Assembly: GCA_028583605.1 (NCBI GenBank)
Contig: CM053327.1
Span: 5,207,316 to 5,271,315 of the forward strand
DNA: 64,000 nt
DNA from: Dastarcus helophoroides
Lineage: Eukaryota; Arthropoda; Insecta; Coleoptera; Bothrideridae
Reading direction: 5' to 3'
The position numbers were made by a program, and so were the translations under genes. The first letter of the stretch is position 1. Each line of letters begins with the position of its first letter. Positions 22,901 to 35,281 of the stretch are shown here, piece by piece. Under the pieces are notes generated by a model. That model was not told the DNA's origin and searched no databases. It was given only the letters and a program-made list of their open reading frames with translations.

Positions 22901-23904
22901 GAGAGATTCAAACTGAAATTCTGTACAATAGAGATCAAAACTTTCAGAAAGGAGCAAGATGTTAAAATAAAAAAAAATAAACGCTAAAAAAACTAAAACT
23001 TTAAAGAAACCTTAAAATTCCTAGAAATAAAAATCTAATAATTTATAGTCTAAGTTTCTGACTTTACGTTTAAAATTAAAATTCATAGAAAAAACTCAAC
23101 ATTTTTAAAAAAAGAAAAAGCAAATTTTGAGTTTAGTTTCAATTCGAAATCTGAAGAACACAATTAAAACTTAATACTTTAAACTTGAAATTTTATAAAG
23201 AAAGATGTCATTTTTGGGAACAAAAGAAAAAAAACACTAATTATAGTTTATTCCGGGTTTTTTGAGGCGACCCATTCATTTTAGTTCAGAAAAAACTATT
23301 CACGAAAGGAAATATAACACCTATTGCAACTGCGTATTTAAATCATTTTTTATAATTTCCAATTTTGACATTTTATTGTCGAGTCTCGTCGAGCAATATT
23401 GTCCCATTTGTTTGTTTTGCAGACAACGTCCCATACGTGTATGGACGAGTTTACAGCATTCTCAGCATACCGAAGTAGGGAATTAATTCTATAAAACCGC
23501 GAAGAAACATATTTAAAAAATGCTTGGAAATATCGATTTTTTTTCTAAATTTCCACTTGAACGTGTATTTTTCAACTCCTTATTCCTTCACCCTTAAGAC
23601 GTAGCAACCCCAACTTTAAAAATTCAGATGCCAGGGTACCCCTTGCGATACCTTGAATAATAGATCTTTTTATGCTGAATGCAACAAAAAAAAAGTTTTT
23701 TAAAATCGGTTAGTAAATAACGGAGATATTTGCCAAATGTAAGCATGTTAGCATGTTAGCATGTTAGCAATGTTAGCAATGTTCTGCATCGCATGTTTGC
23801 TTAGCAGTTAACGTCAATCTGCGCGCACCGGACAAGCTTGCGTCGAAATTTCAGATTACCGGTATAAGTTTATCGTGGGTTACTAAATCTAAATCTCATT
23901 TTTA
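19925..23904. repeat. Degenerate GAAATTTTCAAAA-type arrays; no gene
   Basis: Apart from a short 3' flank of the protease and about 23250-23900, this stretch is built of loosely repeated words such as AAAAAGTCGAAATTTTCAAA spaced about 16-22 nt apart. The A-rich form is on the + strand for most of 20700-21600 and 22440-23240; the T-rich form lies at 21660-21840. The period and wording match arrays inside the transposons at 32.7-34.7, 57.6-59.9 and 60.4-62.8 kb, so these are probably internal parts of the same kinds of element. An (AAT)n tract is at 21237-21255. At 23742-23783 there are short GCATGTTA repeats. Confidence 0.55.
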
Positions 23905-25715
23905 ATTCAGGCAATAAGCCGGAAAAAAGATAAAAATAATACAGTTAGTTAGATTTTCAAAATTGTTTCTGCATTCGATTTCTGATGACCAATGATCATT
24001 CACTGCTACGAAGACGAAGTCGCTCCAACCTCTTTCACCCCTTAATCTTGAAAATAACTTCCCAAATGGGGCGTTTCGCAAAGGAATTCCCAAAGTCGGG
24101 AAAAGTAACACAAATTGCCTCGAAAATGTAGCTTAGGGGGTTATGTGGGTCGCTGATCACGAATCCGTGCTTGGTTTTCCCGGAAAACTCATTGCTGGTA
24201 TGTTGTAAAATTTTTACTCGAAATGGTGTCCTAGGGGTTTTCGGGGTCGCTAATTAAGGATCAGTTTTTCCGAAAAACTCATTTTCCTGTAAAAAATTTT
24301 GAAAATTTTTCAATATTCTAGTGGGCTTGTTGGGGTTTTAGGACAATAGGATGAACCTTTTTTTTAATGGTGTTTCAGGAGATTTTTGGATCACTGATCA
24401 AGAATGCAAGGCCTGCTTATCTAAAAAACTCATTTTCCGGTCGAAAAATCAAGAATATTTGCCATTTTAGGTGTTTTGAGACAATTTAGTATAATTTTTT
24501 TCAAAACGGTGTCCTAGGGATTTTCGAGATCGCTCATTAAGAATCCGAGGTCTGTCTTTCCGCAAAACTTGGCGTACCGCCGAAAGATGAAGAAGAACAA
24601 TAAAAAAATTTTTGTTTGTTCTCTTTTAGTAAAAAATATAGGTATTTTTAGTTATAATAATGTAGAAACAACATACATAAGTAGACCTCCTCATTTATCG
24701 ACGCAGGTATATAATGTAATATACAAATTTTTTCAGCCATCCATTTCCAATTTAATTTTCAGTTTTCTTTTTCTTTAAAAAGAACTTTGAAATAATAACA
24801 TTAAAATAATCTTAAAAATCATTAATTATCTTTACAAATAATGTGTCAAAATTTTACTAATTTTTCCATAATGGGAAGTTTTTCCGGAAAAACAGAACTC
24901 AGATTTTTTATCGTCTACCCAAAAACCCTTCCATACATAATTATATGATAAAAATTATTTGCATTATTTCAAAATCCTTGAAGAAAATTAAAATGAAGAT
25001 TTTTTTTTGATTTTGCAACCGGAAAATGAGTTTTTCGATAAAGCAAACCTCATATTCTTAATCAGCGACCCTCAAAACCCCTAAGACAGCGTTTCAAGAA
25101 ATACTTGTACTACATTATCTCAGAACACTTAAAATGGGGAATTTTCTTGATTTGCGGATCGGAAAATGAGTTTTTCGGAAAAGCAAGCCTTGGGTTCTTG
25201 ATAAGTGACTGAAAAAAACCCCAAGATACAATTAAAAAAATAGGTTTATCATATTGTATCAAAACCCCAAGAAGCCCAGTGGGATATTAAAAAATGTTCC
25301 TGATTTTCCGACCAGAAAATGAGTTTTTTGAAAAAACGGATCTCGGATTTTTAATCAGAGATCCCGAAAACCTCTAGGACACCGTTTCAAGTAAAAATGT
25401 TGTTACTACATACAAGCAATAAATTTTCCCCGGGAAAACCAAATAGCGATTTGCGATTAGAGACCCAAATAACCTCCTAGGATGTATTTCCGAGGCAATT
25501 TGCGTTAATTTTTTCGACTTTGGGAATTTCTCAGCGAAACGCCGCATTTAAGGGTTGTTTTCAAGATTAAGGGGTGAAGGAGGGTCGAGCGTCTTAGTAG
25601 CAGTAAATGATATACGGGTCATCAGAAATCAAATGCAGAAAGAATTTTAAATATCTAACTTACTATATTATTTTTATCTATTTTAGCCTTTTTCCCGGCT
25701 TATTGCCTGGATTAT
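23905..25715. mobile_element. Foldback element made of inverted ~130-bp unit arrays
   Basis: The outer arms pair: CAGGCAATAAGCCGG at the left (about 23908) with CCGGCTTATTGCCTG at the right (about 25697), then the tracts around 23990 and 25620 and those around 24040 and 25570 (CTTAATCTTGAAAATAAC and its partner). Inside, each arm carries about three to four tandem units of roughly 125-140 bp with words like GTGTCCTAGGG, TTTTCGGGGTCGCT and GAAAAACTCATTTTCC. They are in + orientation at 24115-24570 and reversed at 25010-25510. The central 300 bp is unique AT-rich DNA. This is the architecture of Drosophila FB-like foldback elements; relationship to them is not claimed. Confidence 0.75.
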
Positions 25716-28700
25716 TTGCACTTATTGAAGTGAGAAGAATGCACTCTCTGCTACCTGCGGTAAACAAAGACACAATCACATCATATATTTTTGTGTTGAT
25801 ATGTGTTAAGGTTCCGAGAATCCAATATTCTGGAGAATTTATTTTATGGCAACACCTTTAAAACGATATGACTGTGTGAAGATTGCAAAAAATGGGAAAT
25901 TATTTTATCTGTACCTTTTAGGTACATTGACCTGGAATCCGACCATCTTCGAAAAAAACTCTTGTAGTATTTCTGTCACTTTTTCTAATGCTAAAAATGT
26001 TTTGTACCGCAACTCAAGAACGGAAAATTTTGCTTTTTAATTCCGATGGTTCTAAATTTTCGATCCCTTTCGTTTAAAAAAAACGATATTACCATTGTTA
26101 TTTAATGTAAAAATCACGATTATCTTTAAAATAGAATTTGTTTTTTTCTAAATTTCAAAGTGTTAATTTTTTTTTATTTTCGAATCTTCCGACTTTGAGC
26201 TCAAAATTTTTACTTTCTCTAGAAATTTTAAGTGAAATGTTGGATTCAGAAGTCGGAATATCTAGAAAAATTTGAATATTTTTTTGATTTATTTTGTGTT
26301 TTTTTCCAAGTGTAGGTGCCTAAGTGGAGTGTGGTAACTTTTGTTAATGATGAAACTGACCGGAAGGCCTTTTAAAAGATTATTTACAATTTTACCTTCA
26401 ACTAATTACATTTTAAATGCATTAGCATTCAAAAAGTAATATTTTTTTGTCGTATTTCGATTAGTCGAATTGTCGATTTAAATTCGGGATTTCAAAGCAA
26501 TATTTAAATTTTGAGCAGGTGGTCTAAACGTTGGAAAAATATTAAAGATTTTCACTTTAAATCTAAATCCAGATGTTTGTCCAGATTTTCTTTCAAGTTG
26601 AATTTTGAATATTATTTCTTTAATGTCTAATTTGTTTTTTGGACCCTCTTATTTTTTGAATTTTTTCTTTAGATTTGAATCTTTACTCAAAATTTAGAAC
26701 TGAAGCTCTAAGTTAAAATAAAACAAAAACTCCAACATAAAACTCAAAATGTATGTTAAAAAGTATCAATAATCACAAAATGGCAAAAATAAACTTTTTT
26801 CCTGAGGTTTTGTTTGAATTTTCAACATTAAAAAAAAATCGAAAATTTAAGAAAATGCAAATTTATTTTTCGAAAAAGTCGAAATAAAAAATAATATCAA
26901 AAAGTGAGAATTTCTAAATAAAAATCGAAATTCCTAAAGAAGTCGAAATTTTCAGGAATTTAAAATTTTAAAATATTATAAAAATTTTAGAAATTAAATA
27001 TTTAATAAAAATTCAACACTTCCATAAAAAGTTGAAATTTGAAAAATGGTCGAAACTTTCCAGTCATAATTGTGAAAAGTCCAAAAAATTCCACGTTGTT
27101 GATAAAAAGCCCAATAGTTTTTAAAAATTTCAAAATAAGGAGTTCATATTTTCAAGAAAGAGTTAATTTTCGAAAAACTTTTAATTTACAAAAAATCAAA
27201 TTAGGAGAAAAATTCAAAAATTAAAAAAATATCAATATTTTGAAAATAATACAAATTTTCAGATACACTTTTAAGAAAAAGCCTAAATTTTGAAAAAGTG
27301 TCAATTTTGTTATTCAAAATATTTGAAATTTTCTAAAAAAAAAGTCAAAATTTTCTGAATATTTGAAATTTTTAAAAAAGTATTCATGTAATTTTTTGAG
27401 AAATAGTCAACATTTTTAAAAATACAATTTTTTAAAAAGAGTTCAAATTTCAGCAGAAGTCGAGTTTTTCAAAAAAGGTTGAAATTTACAAAAAACTCGA
27501 AATTTCGTCATAGAAGTCAAAAAATTGTCATAAAATCACAGTTTTCAAATATATATCTTTTTTTTAATTTTTCAAAAGTGTCGTTTTTTGAAAGAGAAAT
27601 GGGTTATTATTAAAATGTCGAAGCTTTCACTAAAACCTGGATTTAAAAAAAAAATGAAATTTTATAAAAAAGTGAAAATTTCGAAGATTTACAAACAAAA
27701 TAAAATTTGGAAAAAAGAGGTTGAAATTCTAAGAAAAGTAAAAATTTTAAAATGCAAGTTTTCAAAAAGATAACACTTTAAAATATTTAAATTATCAAAA
27801 AGATCGATGTTTTCAATAAATTTACAAAATTAACAAATTTAAAATGTAAAATTTATCAAAGAAAGTTAAAATTTTGAAAATATTCAACATCTAAAAGACA
27901 ATTTTGTAAAAAATCGACATTTTCAATAAATTTCTCAATGTTCATACCCTTCCTCGCTTGAAGAATTTGTAAACAAATAAATTCCGATTAATTATGATAA
28001 GAAGAAGTTGAATTTGCTACTTTACAGAGACAATTATTGTTAAATTTCTATCATATGCGTTACTAATATCAATAAATAGTGGTCACAGCTGTTGAGTAAA
28101 AAAAAAATAGAGGTCTTAAAATAAAATGAATATGGATACTTTTATTTTGTAAGGGAAACTGTGCTTCCTTAGTTTGCACGAAGAACGCGCCATTGATATA
28201 CCTAACCATTTTTCCTAAAATTTGTAGTTAAAACTTTCAGTTTTTAAACAAAAAAAAGTGACAATTTTTTCGTTAAAGCCCAACATTTCAAAGTAACAAA
28301 AATTGAAATTGTTTATTAAATATATTGCGACATTTCAAGTATCGAGTTAAACTCAAAATGTAACGTTTTTTTTCGAAAGTTTCAAATTTTTTTCAAAATT
28401 TTGCTTTCAAATTATTTTTTATTTAAATTTTTTCTTCTTCTTTGGAGTGTTTTATCAAAGTGCCGTGTTTAAATTTTAAACCTAAAGATATGCAAGTATT
28501 TATTATAAATTTAGATTTTTTAAATTTTGACTTTTTTTTTCACTTTTTCAATTTAAACTGCATAGTTATATTTTTTTTGGCATTTTGATTGGTAATATGC
28601 CACTTTACCAGACTTAAAATCGTTCACCGCCCGGATACGTTACTTTAATGTATAGCAACCGCCACTGTCAATTAAACACAGTTGCCCCTAAAATAGCTCA

Positions 28701-29221
28701 AAGACGCTTCTAGAGCAAAATTGAAAATGCCTTAGAAACAGTTTTTAATTTTTTCTTGCCAATAGCAAGACTCATTTTTATAGTTATTAATTTTAATTGT
28801 AATTTAGTAATTTAAACTTAATTCGACCCACAAACATTACACTTGTCAGCTATTGTTTTGTAAATCAACAAAGCTGTGTGAGATTGCTAGCTTGCGGAAA
28901 TAATGAAGAGATAACTTTTAAATTTTTAATTTTGGAATGCTTTTATATCTATAATTATCTATTAATAACTATCACAAAATGCGAAAAAATAGTACAAACA
29001 AACTCGTGAGAAAAGCAGTTTTACCAAAACCATATAACTTTAAGTTACTAGCTCGCGGTGCTCACTCGCATTCTAATGCTATACTCGTTTATTAAAACTG
29101 TGCTTTCCCACACTTGTTTAACACACTATTTTCTAATATTTCGGTTTGAAATTAAAATTTCTAGTTCAGTAAATCTCGAATTTGTTTTACATATTTTGAT
29201 TTTGTTCTCAACATATTTACT
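25716..29221. repeat. Degenerate AT arrays; no gene
   Basis: From about 26100 to 28560 the same degenerate GAAATTTT words recur, T-rich at 26100-26720 and A-rich at 26820-27930. 25716-26040 and 28560-29221 are AT-rich unique-looking DNA. The short ORFs are lysine/phenylalanine-rich artefacts of the arrays. Confidence 0.5.
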
Positions 29222-30000
29222 TATGAGGGTAAGTCAAATATGAACCGGAACTTCTATCATGTCTCCATGGGGGCGTCGGGAGTGTGCGCATACTCTTAGA
29301 CATGTTAAGTGAGGATATCACGTGACTTCCTGCTCTCAAGCGAACTCTGTTCTCGGCGTTCGTCAGTTGTAAATACAATGAGTGAGCAAGAGATTCATCC
29401 GCACCTTGCGCAGCGCATTATTATTAAATTTCTTGACGTTGAAGATGTAAAGCTAGCCAAAATTTTTCGTAGACTAGAAGCACAGTTTGGGGATTGTTAT
29501 TTGAAGAAAACTCAAGTGTATGAATGAAACAAAAAAATTTTGAAAGGACGAAGTCAAATTGAAAATGGACCCCATGGCCATGGTCCTCAGACCAGTGTGA
29601 CTGCGGACAAGATTAACACTGTTCAACGCCTTTTGGAAGGTGATCGAAGGTCGTACGGTTAATGCTTCCTACTATTGCCACCTATTGGTTGAAGCAAAAC
29701 GTGCATATCGGCACGAATTTTCGGTCATACATATGATTTTGCTTCACGATAATGCCCGCACCCACTCAGCTAATTTGACACATTAAAAATTAGAGAAATT
29801 GCATTGAGCAACATTAGAACACCCTCCTTATAGTCCCGACTTATTACCATGCGATTATCATATGTTTGGGTCGCTAAAAAAACAATATTATCTTACCTCG
29901 ATAGAGTAAACCGTTTTTGAGTAAAATGGATTAATAAATATGTTTTGTGTGTCTGGTAGAGGAATTACTACTAAACATCCAAGTTGTACGTAGGTCATGG
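29222..30000 (+). mobile_element. Dead mariner element with deleted transposase
   Basis: The left end GAGGGTAAGTCAAATATGAA is a mariner-like terminal repeat; the right end was not found. The transposase N-terminus starts at 29378 (MSEQEIHPHLAQR) and contains the helix-turn-helix region (IIIKFLDVEDVKLAKIFRRL). It stops at 29525, while homology continues in frame to EGDRRSYG. A large part of the middle is then missing. The C-terminal half returns near 29730 with the catalytic HDNARTHSANLT and PPYSPDLLPCDYHMFGSLK motifs (second and third Asp of the D,D34D triad), with stops between. It cannot make an active transposase. Confidence 0.8.
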
Positions 30001-30318
30001 AAACAAAAGAGATGGTTGTCATAGAAACTTAGGTTTAACATTTAACCATTCTTTTTCTTTGCTTTAATTTTTCAAAGTCTGTTAATCGTGGGTTCAGTCG
30101 ATTTATTTTTGAATAGAGAATTAAGTGATATGCATTATATGCAGGCCCGGCCCGTAACCAGGGCTGCAGCCCCCCTCCCGAAGTTTTTTGGCTTCACACT
30201 AGATAGAACTGAACTTTCCAGATGTGCAACCTTTTTAAAAACTATTTTTAATGCATCATTTTGTTTTCGTACTGAAATGAAAGGATGTTTTTTTTCTATT
30301 TTGGCGCCATTTCTTATT
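30001..30318. other. Transposon end remnant; no gene
   Basis: At 30142 a GC-rich word run (CAGGCCCGGCCCGTAACCAG) resembles one end of a hAT-type element, but no matching end was found. A 97-codon ORF crosses it and is not credible as a gene. Confidence 0.35.
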
Positions 30319-30950
30319 ATTAGAGACCGAATTTTAAGCACAATCAAGCAAGGTAAAAAGGTAAGCAAAATGTTAAATTAGACAAAAACGAAAAACTTAA
30401 GAAGACACCAAAAAGATAAAATAATCTTAAAAAAGGCATTAACAGGCCAAACCTCACAATTAACAAAAAAAAAACATTTTGAAATCTTAGTCAAAATTTA
30501 AAAAAAATAGATTTTAGGTTATACTCAGGATATTCAGAAGAAATATAACATTTTCAAATGAAGAAGTTTTTAAAATTTCGAGGTCATTCTCGAATTTTCA
30601 CCCTAAATCTTAACATTTTTTACCTTAAACTCATTCGAATTTTTTCCAAAATTTTGACTTAAATCTGAGATTTCGTTTCTAGAAAAATTTAAACTTTTCT
30701 TGAAATTTCCTTTTTTATTTCAAATTTCAATCTTACGTTTTAAGTTTTATTAAAAAAATTTTGAATTTTGCAAGTTTTTCAAGCTTGAACTCCCCATTTT
30801 GAAAAAAAAATCAAATTTTGATGAGAACTGGAAATTTATACAAGCGATTTTTAATATCACCATGATAACTAGCATAAAAAATACACTGATTTGGTGATTT
30901 GACCAAATTTGTATCTTTAACAATAACAATGTTAGCAATAGTGCGAGTTC
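30319..30950 (-). mobile_element. Truncated copy of the 56.8-62.9 kb element
   Basis: GAGACCGAATTTTAAG at 30329 and the sequence after it (GGTAAAAAGGTAAGCAAAA, AAAGGCATTAACAGG, CCTCACAATTAAC) match, in reverse orientation, the right end of the large element ending at about 62876 (TACCGGATTTTAGG, GGTAAAAAGGTGAACAAAA, AAAGGCAATAACAGG). About 600 bp are retained, including part of the degenerate AT array; the other end is missing. It shows that the terminal sequence is dispersed and thus a transposon end. Confidence 0.7.
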
Positions 30951-31513
30951 ATTTTGAACACACTGTATATCACCGGGGTATTCTGTGGTTTTGTGAAGCT
31001 GATCGGTAAAAATGCTGCAAATGAGTTCTTTTAGGTTTCAAGATTAAATTGCTTTAAATAAATTGTTATTATTTTGCTTTCGTAATGTATTGGAAAATAT
31101 TATTTTTTTATATCACAAAATAAAAATCTGTCTGTCTCACTTATCTTATATATTCCTGTTACGATTAATTAAAATTTGCACCGATTTCCATGGTGCAGTG
31201 ACGGCTCGTCGGGGTAGGCACGGCCTACCCTTATATAATTTATTTTTATTACTTTTGAAAAATAGATCACTTTCAATTTTTGTTGCGTGAGTTTTACAAA
31301 CTAAAGCACTTTTTCTTAGAATTTTTGCTGTTAATATTGCTTATCGTCGACAATTCTAACGTTCGAATTATGAAGTTGGTGAGATGGTAGATGGCAAATC
31401 TAAGCTGTAGGCGCTCACCGCAATCGCCTTCGTCACGACACACAAATGTTATATCTGCTGAAATTACCACCCGTACAGGCGGAACTTTCGTTCGCCTTCG
31501 GTCATCGTCGCTG
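30951..31513. other. No recognised gene
   Basis: AT-rich to 31180, then a short palindrome GGGTAGGCACGGCCTACCC (about 31210) inside GTGACGGCTCGTCGGGG, which looks like a transposon terminus; a similar start (GTGACGGCCAGTGCA) is at about 44633. The ORFs over 31294-31593 are short and run into the GC-rich MITE. Confidence 0.35.
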
Positions 31514-31702
31514 AGGCCGTTTTTAGAGTCACGCGGGTGGCACCCGTCACCCGCACGCGGGTAGGTAGGATACATTTGTTTGTAGCGACGCACCCGCGTG
31601 CGGCCACCCGTTCCATTCTAAATAACCTGCTGCAAACAAATGTATCCTACCTACCCACGCGCGGGTGACGGGAGCTACCTGCGCGACTCTAAAAACGGCC
31701 TT
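31514..31702. mobile_element. GC-rich palindromic MITE
   Basis: A 189-bp inverted repeat: AGGCCGTTTTTAGAGTC at the left pairs with GACTCTAAAAACGGCCTT at the right. The inner arms CACCCGCACGCGGGTAGGTA and TACCTACCCACGCGCGGGTG, then GGATACATTTGTTTG and CAAACAAATGTATCC, also pair. Only about 45 bp in the centre do not. Its GC content is far above the neighbourhood, which suggests recent insertion. No target duplication is certain. Confidence 0.8.
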
Positions 31703-31905
31703 AAACCTGTTAGCGTGTGTTCCTGGTCAAATATTCTGTCACCTTCTTAGATGCTTATCCTTAGATAATTCCTTGTCTTAGGGCAGCAATTTATTACAAA
31801 TAAAACTCATTTTAATTTATTTTGATTTATTGTTGTACTATTTTGTAGTTGTTTTACTAAATTTAATTGAGAAAATGAAAAATTCAGTTTATAATATAAT
31901 TTGCT

Positions 31906-32628
31906 TATGCAAGAAGAATGCAACCTAGCCTACAAATTCATGCAGCCCTCCAGGCGTGTATAGTGAATCATAGGTAGCTGAACTACCAACCGTTGAAACA
32001 CTGCCACCCAGCGAAGCGGTTGCTCTCTAGGAGAGTTCCCCCCAGAAGACAAGGATTCTATAATGCACAGACCAATAGGTTTGAACATTTATTAGATTCG
32101 AAGTTTGGAAACCAAATACCGGTTTCGATCTTGTTAGATCTCGTCAGTTTGGTATATCCAACTCGAATGCTAATAAATGTTCCGACAAGTAAGTACTAAA
32201 ACAATCACAGGCGTCAAGCGAGTGACTCTTTAGTACTACCACCTATTGGTCCATAGAGAAACTATGGCCATCGCCAACAATGTCGTATGCAAGAAGAATG
32301 CAACCTAGACTACAAATTCATGCAGCCCTCCAGGCGTGTATAGTGAGTGAATCATAGGTAGCTGAACTACCAACAGTTGAAACACTGCCACCTAGCGAAG
32401 CGGTTGCTCTCTAGGAGAGTTCCCAGAAGTCAAGGATTCTATAATGCACAGACCAATAGGTTTGAACATTTATTAGATTCGAAGTTTGGAAACCAAATAC
32501 CGGTTTCGATCTTGTTAGATCTCGTCAGTTTGGTATATCCAACTCGAATGCTAATAAATGTTCCGACAAGTAAGTACTAAAACAATCACAGGCGTCAAGC
32601 GAGTGACTCTTTAGTACTACCACCTATA
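31906..32628. repeat. 380-bp tandem duplication
   Basis: Unit 1 (31906-32285) and unit 2 (32286-32628) are nearly identical, beginning TATGCAAGAAGAATGCAACC. Unit 2 lacks the last 37 or so bases, gains GTGA and loses a few C residues. Each unit contains a hairpin: GAACATTTATTAG and CTAATAAATGTTC pair around about 75 nt. The two 67-68 residue ORFs (31993, 32377) are the same duplicated noise frame and are not called as genes. The few differences suggest a recent event. Confidence 0.9.
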
Positions 32629-32707
32629 ATTTGCTGTTTGCTTGAAACTTTATTTATCCACAGAATGAGGAAATTCTGACAAATGGGCGATCTGTTCCAT
32701 TATTTAA

Positions 32708-34654
32708 CATGGGCATAAACAAAATTTTGTTCAGGGGGGGGGCAGCAATTATTTTGAAAGGTTGATGAACAAAAAAAACCAAACGATAGAATCTTTCGGC
32801 TGAGTATACTGCATATTTCAGTTAACTGCGTGAACTTGGGGAATTGAATTTCCAAATTAAAGTCAAAATTTCGAAAAACAATCGAATTTCCAGAAAACAA
32901 GACATCGAATTTCGAGCTACATGTTGTTTCAAGAATTAAGATGAATTTGGAGAACCAACTAAAAATTCGAAAAGTCAAATTATTAAAAAAGAAATTCAGA
33001 AAAAATATTCAAATTAAAAAATGAATTTCTCAAAATACGTCAAAATTTCGAGAAAAGGATTAAAATTTCTGGAAAATATCCAAATTACTAAGAGAAGAAA
33101 ACAAAGAGAGGAAAAAGTAGAATTATGAAAATAAAGTCCTAGTTTCGAAAAAGACGAATTTTGAGAAAGTTAGAATTTCCAGAAAATCTTTAAAATAATC
33201 TTCTACTGAAACTTGAAAAATGCCAAAAGATCGAAATAAGTTAAAATTTTCAAAGGTAGAGTTTTGTGAAAAAAGTCGCAGTCGTTTCGGAAAAGAGCGA
33301 ATTAAAAAAAATCGCAATTATCCCAAAAATATTTTTTTCGGAATTTTTACTTTTTTATTTAAATGTTGACATAATATTTAAATTTCGGTAAAGAAGTTTC
33401 TCTAAATACAAAAATATTTTTCTCAACATCGTTGCTTTTATATTAACATACTGGTCGATTTTAAGAGAACATAAACAAATTTTGAGAAAGTAGAAATTTC
33501 AATGAAAAGCCAATTTCAACGAAAAAAGTACAATTTTAAAAACATAAAATATTAAGAGATAAAAGTAGTAATTTCGAAAATAGGGAAATTACGACAGAGA
33601 AAGTGTAAGTCTAAATATTCAGGAAAAGATATTAATTAAGAAATATAGTAGAATTTCGAAAAAAGATTAATACTAAAAAAATAAGGACATTTCAAAAAAA
33701 AAATTGTTGAAAGAACATTCCAAAATAAGAATTTTAAAAATAAAGACTCGATTTCGAATTTCTTCTGAAAAGGACAATTTTTGGAAAAACTAATATTAAT
33801 AGAAAATAATGAAAATTTTGATAAAAAGATGAATTTTATACAGAAAGTCGAAACTTTGAGAAAATTTAAATATCAAATTTTGAGATAAAGATCAAGATAT
33901 CCAGGAAAAAGCAAACCAGTCAAAGGAAAGTTAGATTCTAGAACGTTGGAATTTCTAGGAAAATAGGCGAATTTCGACTTTAACGACTCGATATTTTTCA
34001 GATAATGTCAAGTTTTAGCAAAAACACTCGAATTTAGCAAATAAAGTCAAAGTTAACAAAAAAAAACGAATTTTGAAAAAATAATGCAAATCTGTCGAAG
34101 GGAGAAAGATAAAACCTCAAAAAAAATGGAAATTTCGCACAAAATGTTAAATTTTGAGAAAATAGTTCAATTTTCAAAATATGTAGGTACTTTATACAAA
34201 AGACAAATTTTAAAAATAAATCGAAATTTTGAGATAAATACAAAATAGTTGAGATTTCCAAGAACATAAAGGATTGGGGTTTGAGAGAAAGTTAAAATTT
34301 CTAAAAAAAGCAAATTTTGAGGAAACTATCGACATTTCGAAAAAAAACAATTTGAAAAAATTGCTAAAGCAAATATGGATTTTGGGAAAAATTCGAGAAA
34401 ATCAATATTTAGAAAAATCAGGATTGCGTGAAAAAATTCGAAGTTTTCCAGGGAAATCCAAAATTTAATATAAATTCGTGAAAAATCACGAAATATGAAA
34501 AAATTGATATCATAACGCGTCGAAATTTCAAGAAAAGTACGAGTTTTGAAGAGAAAATGGAAGTTTCAATTGAATGTTACTTTTCCGCGGCTTCAGGAGC
34601 CGTGATGGGGGGGGGGCAAGCGTTCCACCTTGCCCCCTTCTAGCTACGCCTATG
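32708..34654. mobile_element. Non-autonomous element with GGCGTA ends and AT array
   Basis: The left end reads CATGGGCATAAACA, then a G run and GGCAGC; the right end on the other strand reads CATAGGCGTAGCTAG, then GGGGGCAAGG. The same kind of ends bound 57620-59926. The interior is almost entirely the degenerate array of words such as GAAATTTCGAGAAAA (A-rich on the + strand), with no coding frame. The imperfect TIR is short, so the left boundary is less certain than the right. Confidence 0.6.
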
Positions 34655-35281
34655 TTGCTTAAAATTTTAAAACCCGACAAAAAACATGGTCAAAGTTTTT
34701 CACGCTCATTTAGAACTCAGTGGTATGACGGTGGGGTTGGTTAGGTGGTGGTTATTATAAGCAAAGTTTATTTTGTTGGCCATATTCTTTCTTGCTTGGC
34801 GTAGAACTAATATATGTTTCAACCGAAAACTATTAATCATAGAAAAAAATATATTTTTTTAAATTTAAGATGTTAAACAATATTATTTTTAGTGGCTAAT
34901 GTCGCCTGCCCAAGTTTAAATAGCAGGAGCCGCCACTGTTGTGGTGTTACTTTTGGTTTTACCAACTATTTTATATTTTTATAAAAGATAATGGAATTTA
35001 GAATTAAAATGGCTATTGTCAATTTTTTGCTTAGATGAAAGTGAACGGAGCTATAAGGACGTAAAACTAGAGCATAGCAGACAATGGCAGTATATGTCAG
35101 TGATTGAATATACATTGATATACACCGAAGTAGATACATCAGGAGAGTGCTTCACAGGTAGTAACAAAATAGCTTTATTAATCTGTCATGCTAAACAACA
35201 ATAATTTTATAACTTAAATCAACTGGTAGACAAGTGCTTGTGAAACTAAAGCTATGCTTCATTTTGAACATCCTGCATAAA
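34655..35281 (-). other. 3' flank of OR-B
   Basis: No other gene is seen. TTTATT at 35174-35179, AATAAA on the - strand, lies 103 bp after the OR-B stop and is the likely poly(A) signal. The rest is AT-rich with a transposon-like scrap around 34890-34940. Confidence 0.45.

Noticed and set aside
27588..27773. Lysine-rich 61-codon ORF and similar ORFs in 20-34 kb
   Set aside because: Produced by the degenerate A-rich arrays; no stable composition beyond the repeat words.
30088..30381. 97-codon ORF and its 77-codon antisense partner
   Set aside because: They cross a transposon end and a second transposon start; composition is not consistent with one protein.
31993..32580. Two similar ORFs of 68 and 67 codons
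   Set aside because: Same frame in two copies of a tandem duplication, overlapping a hairpin; no protein-like features or start context.
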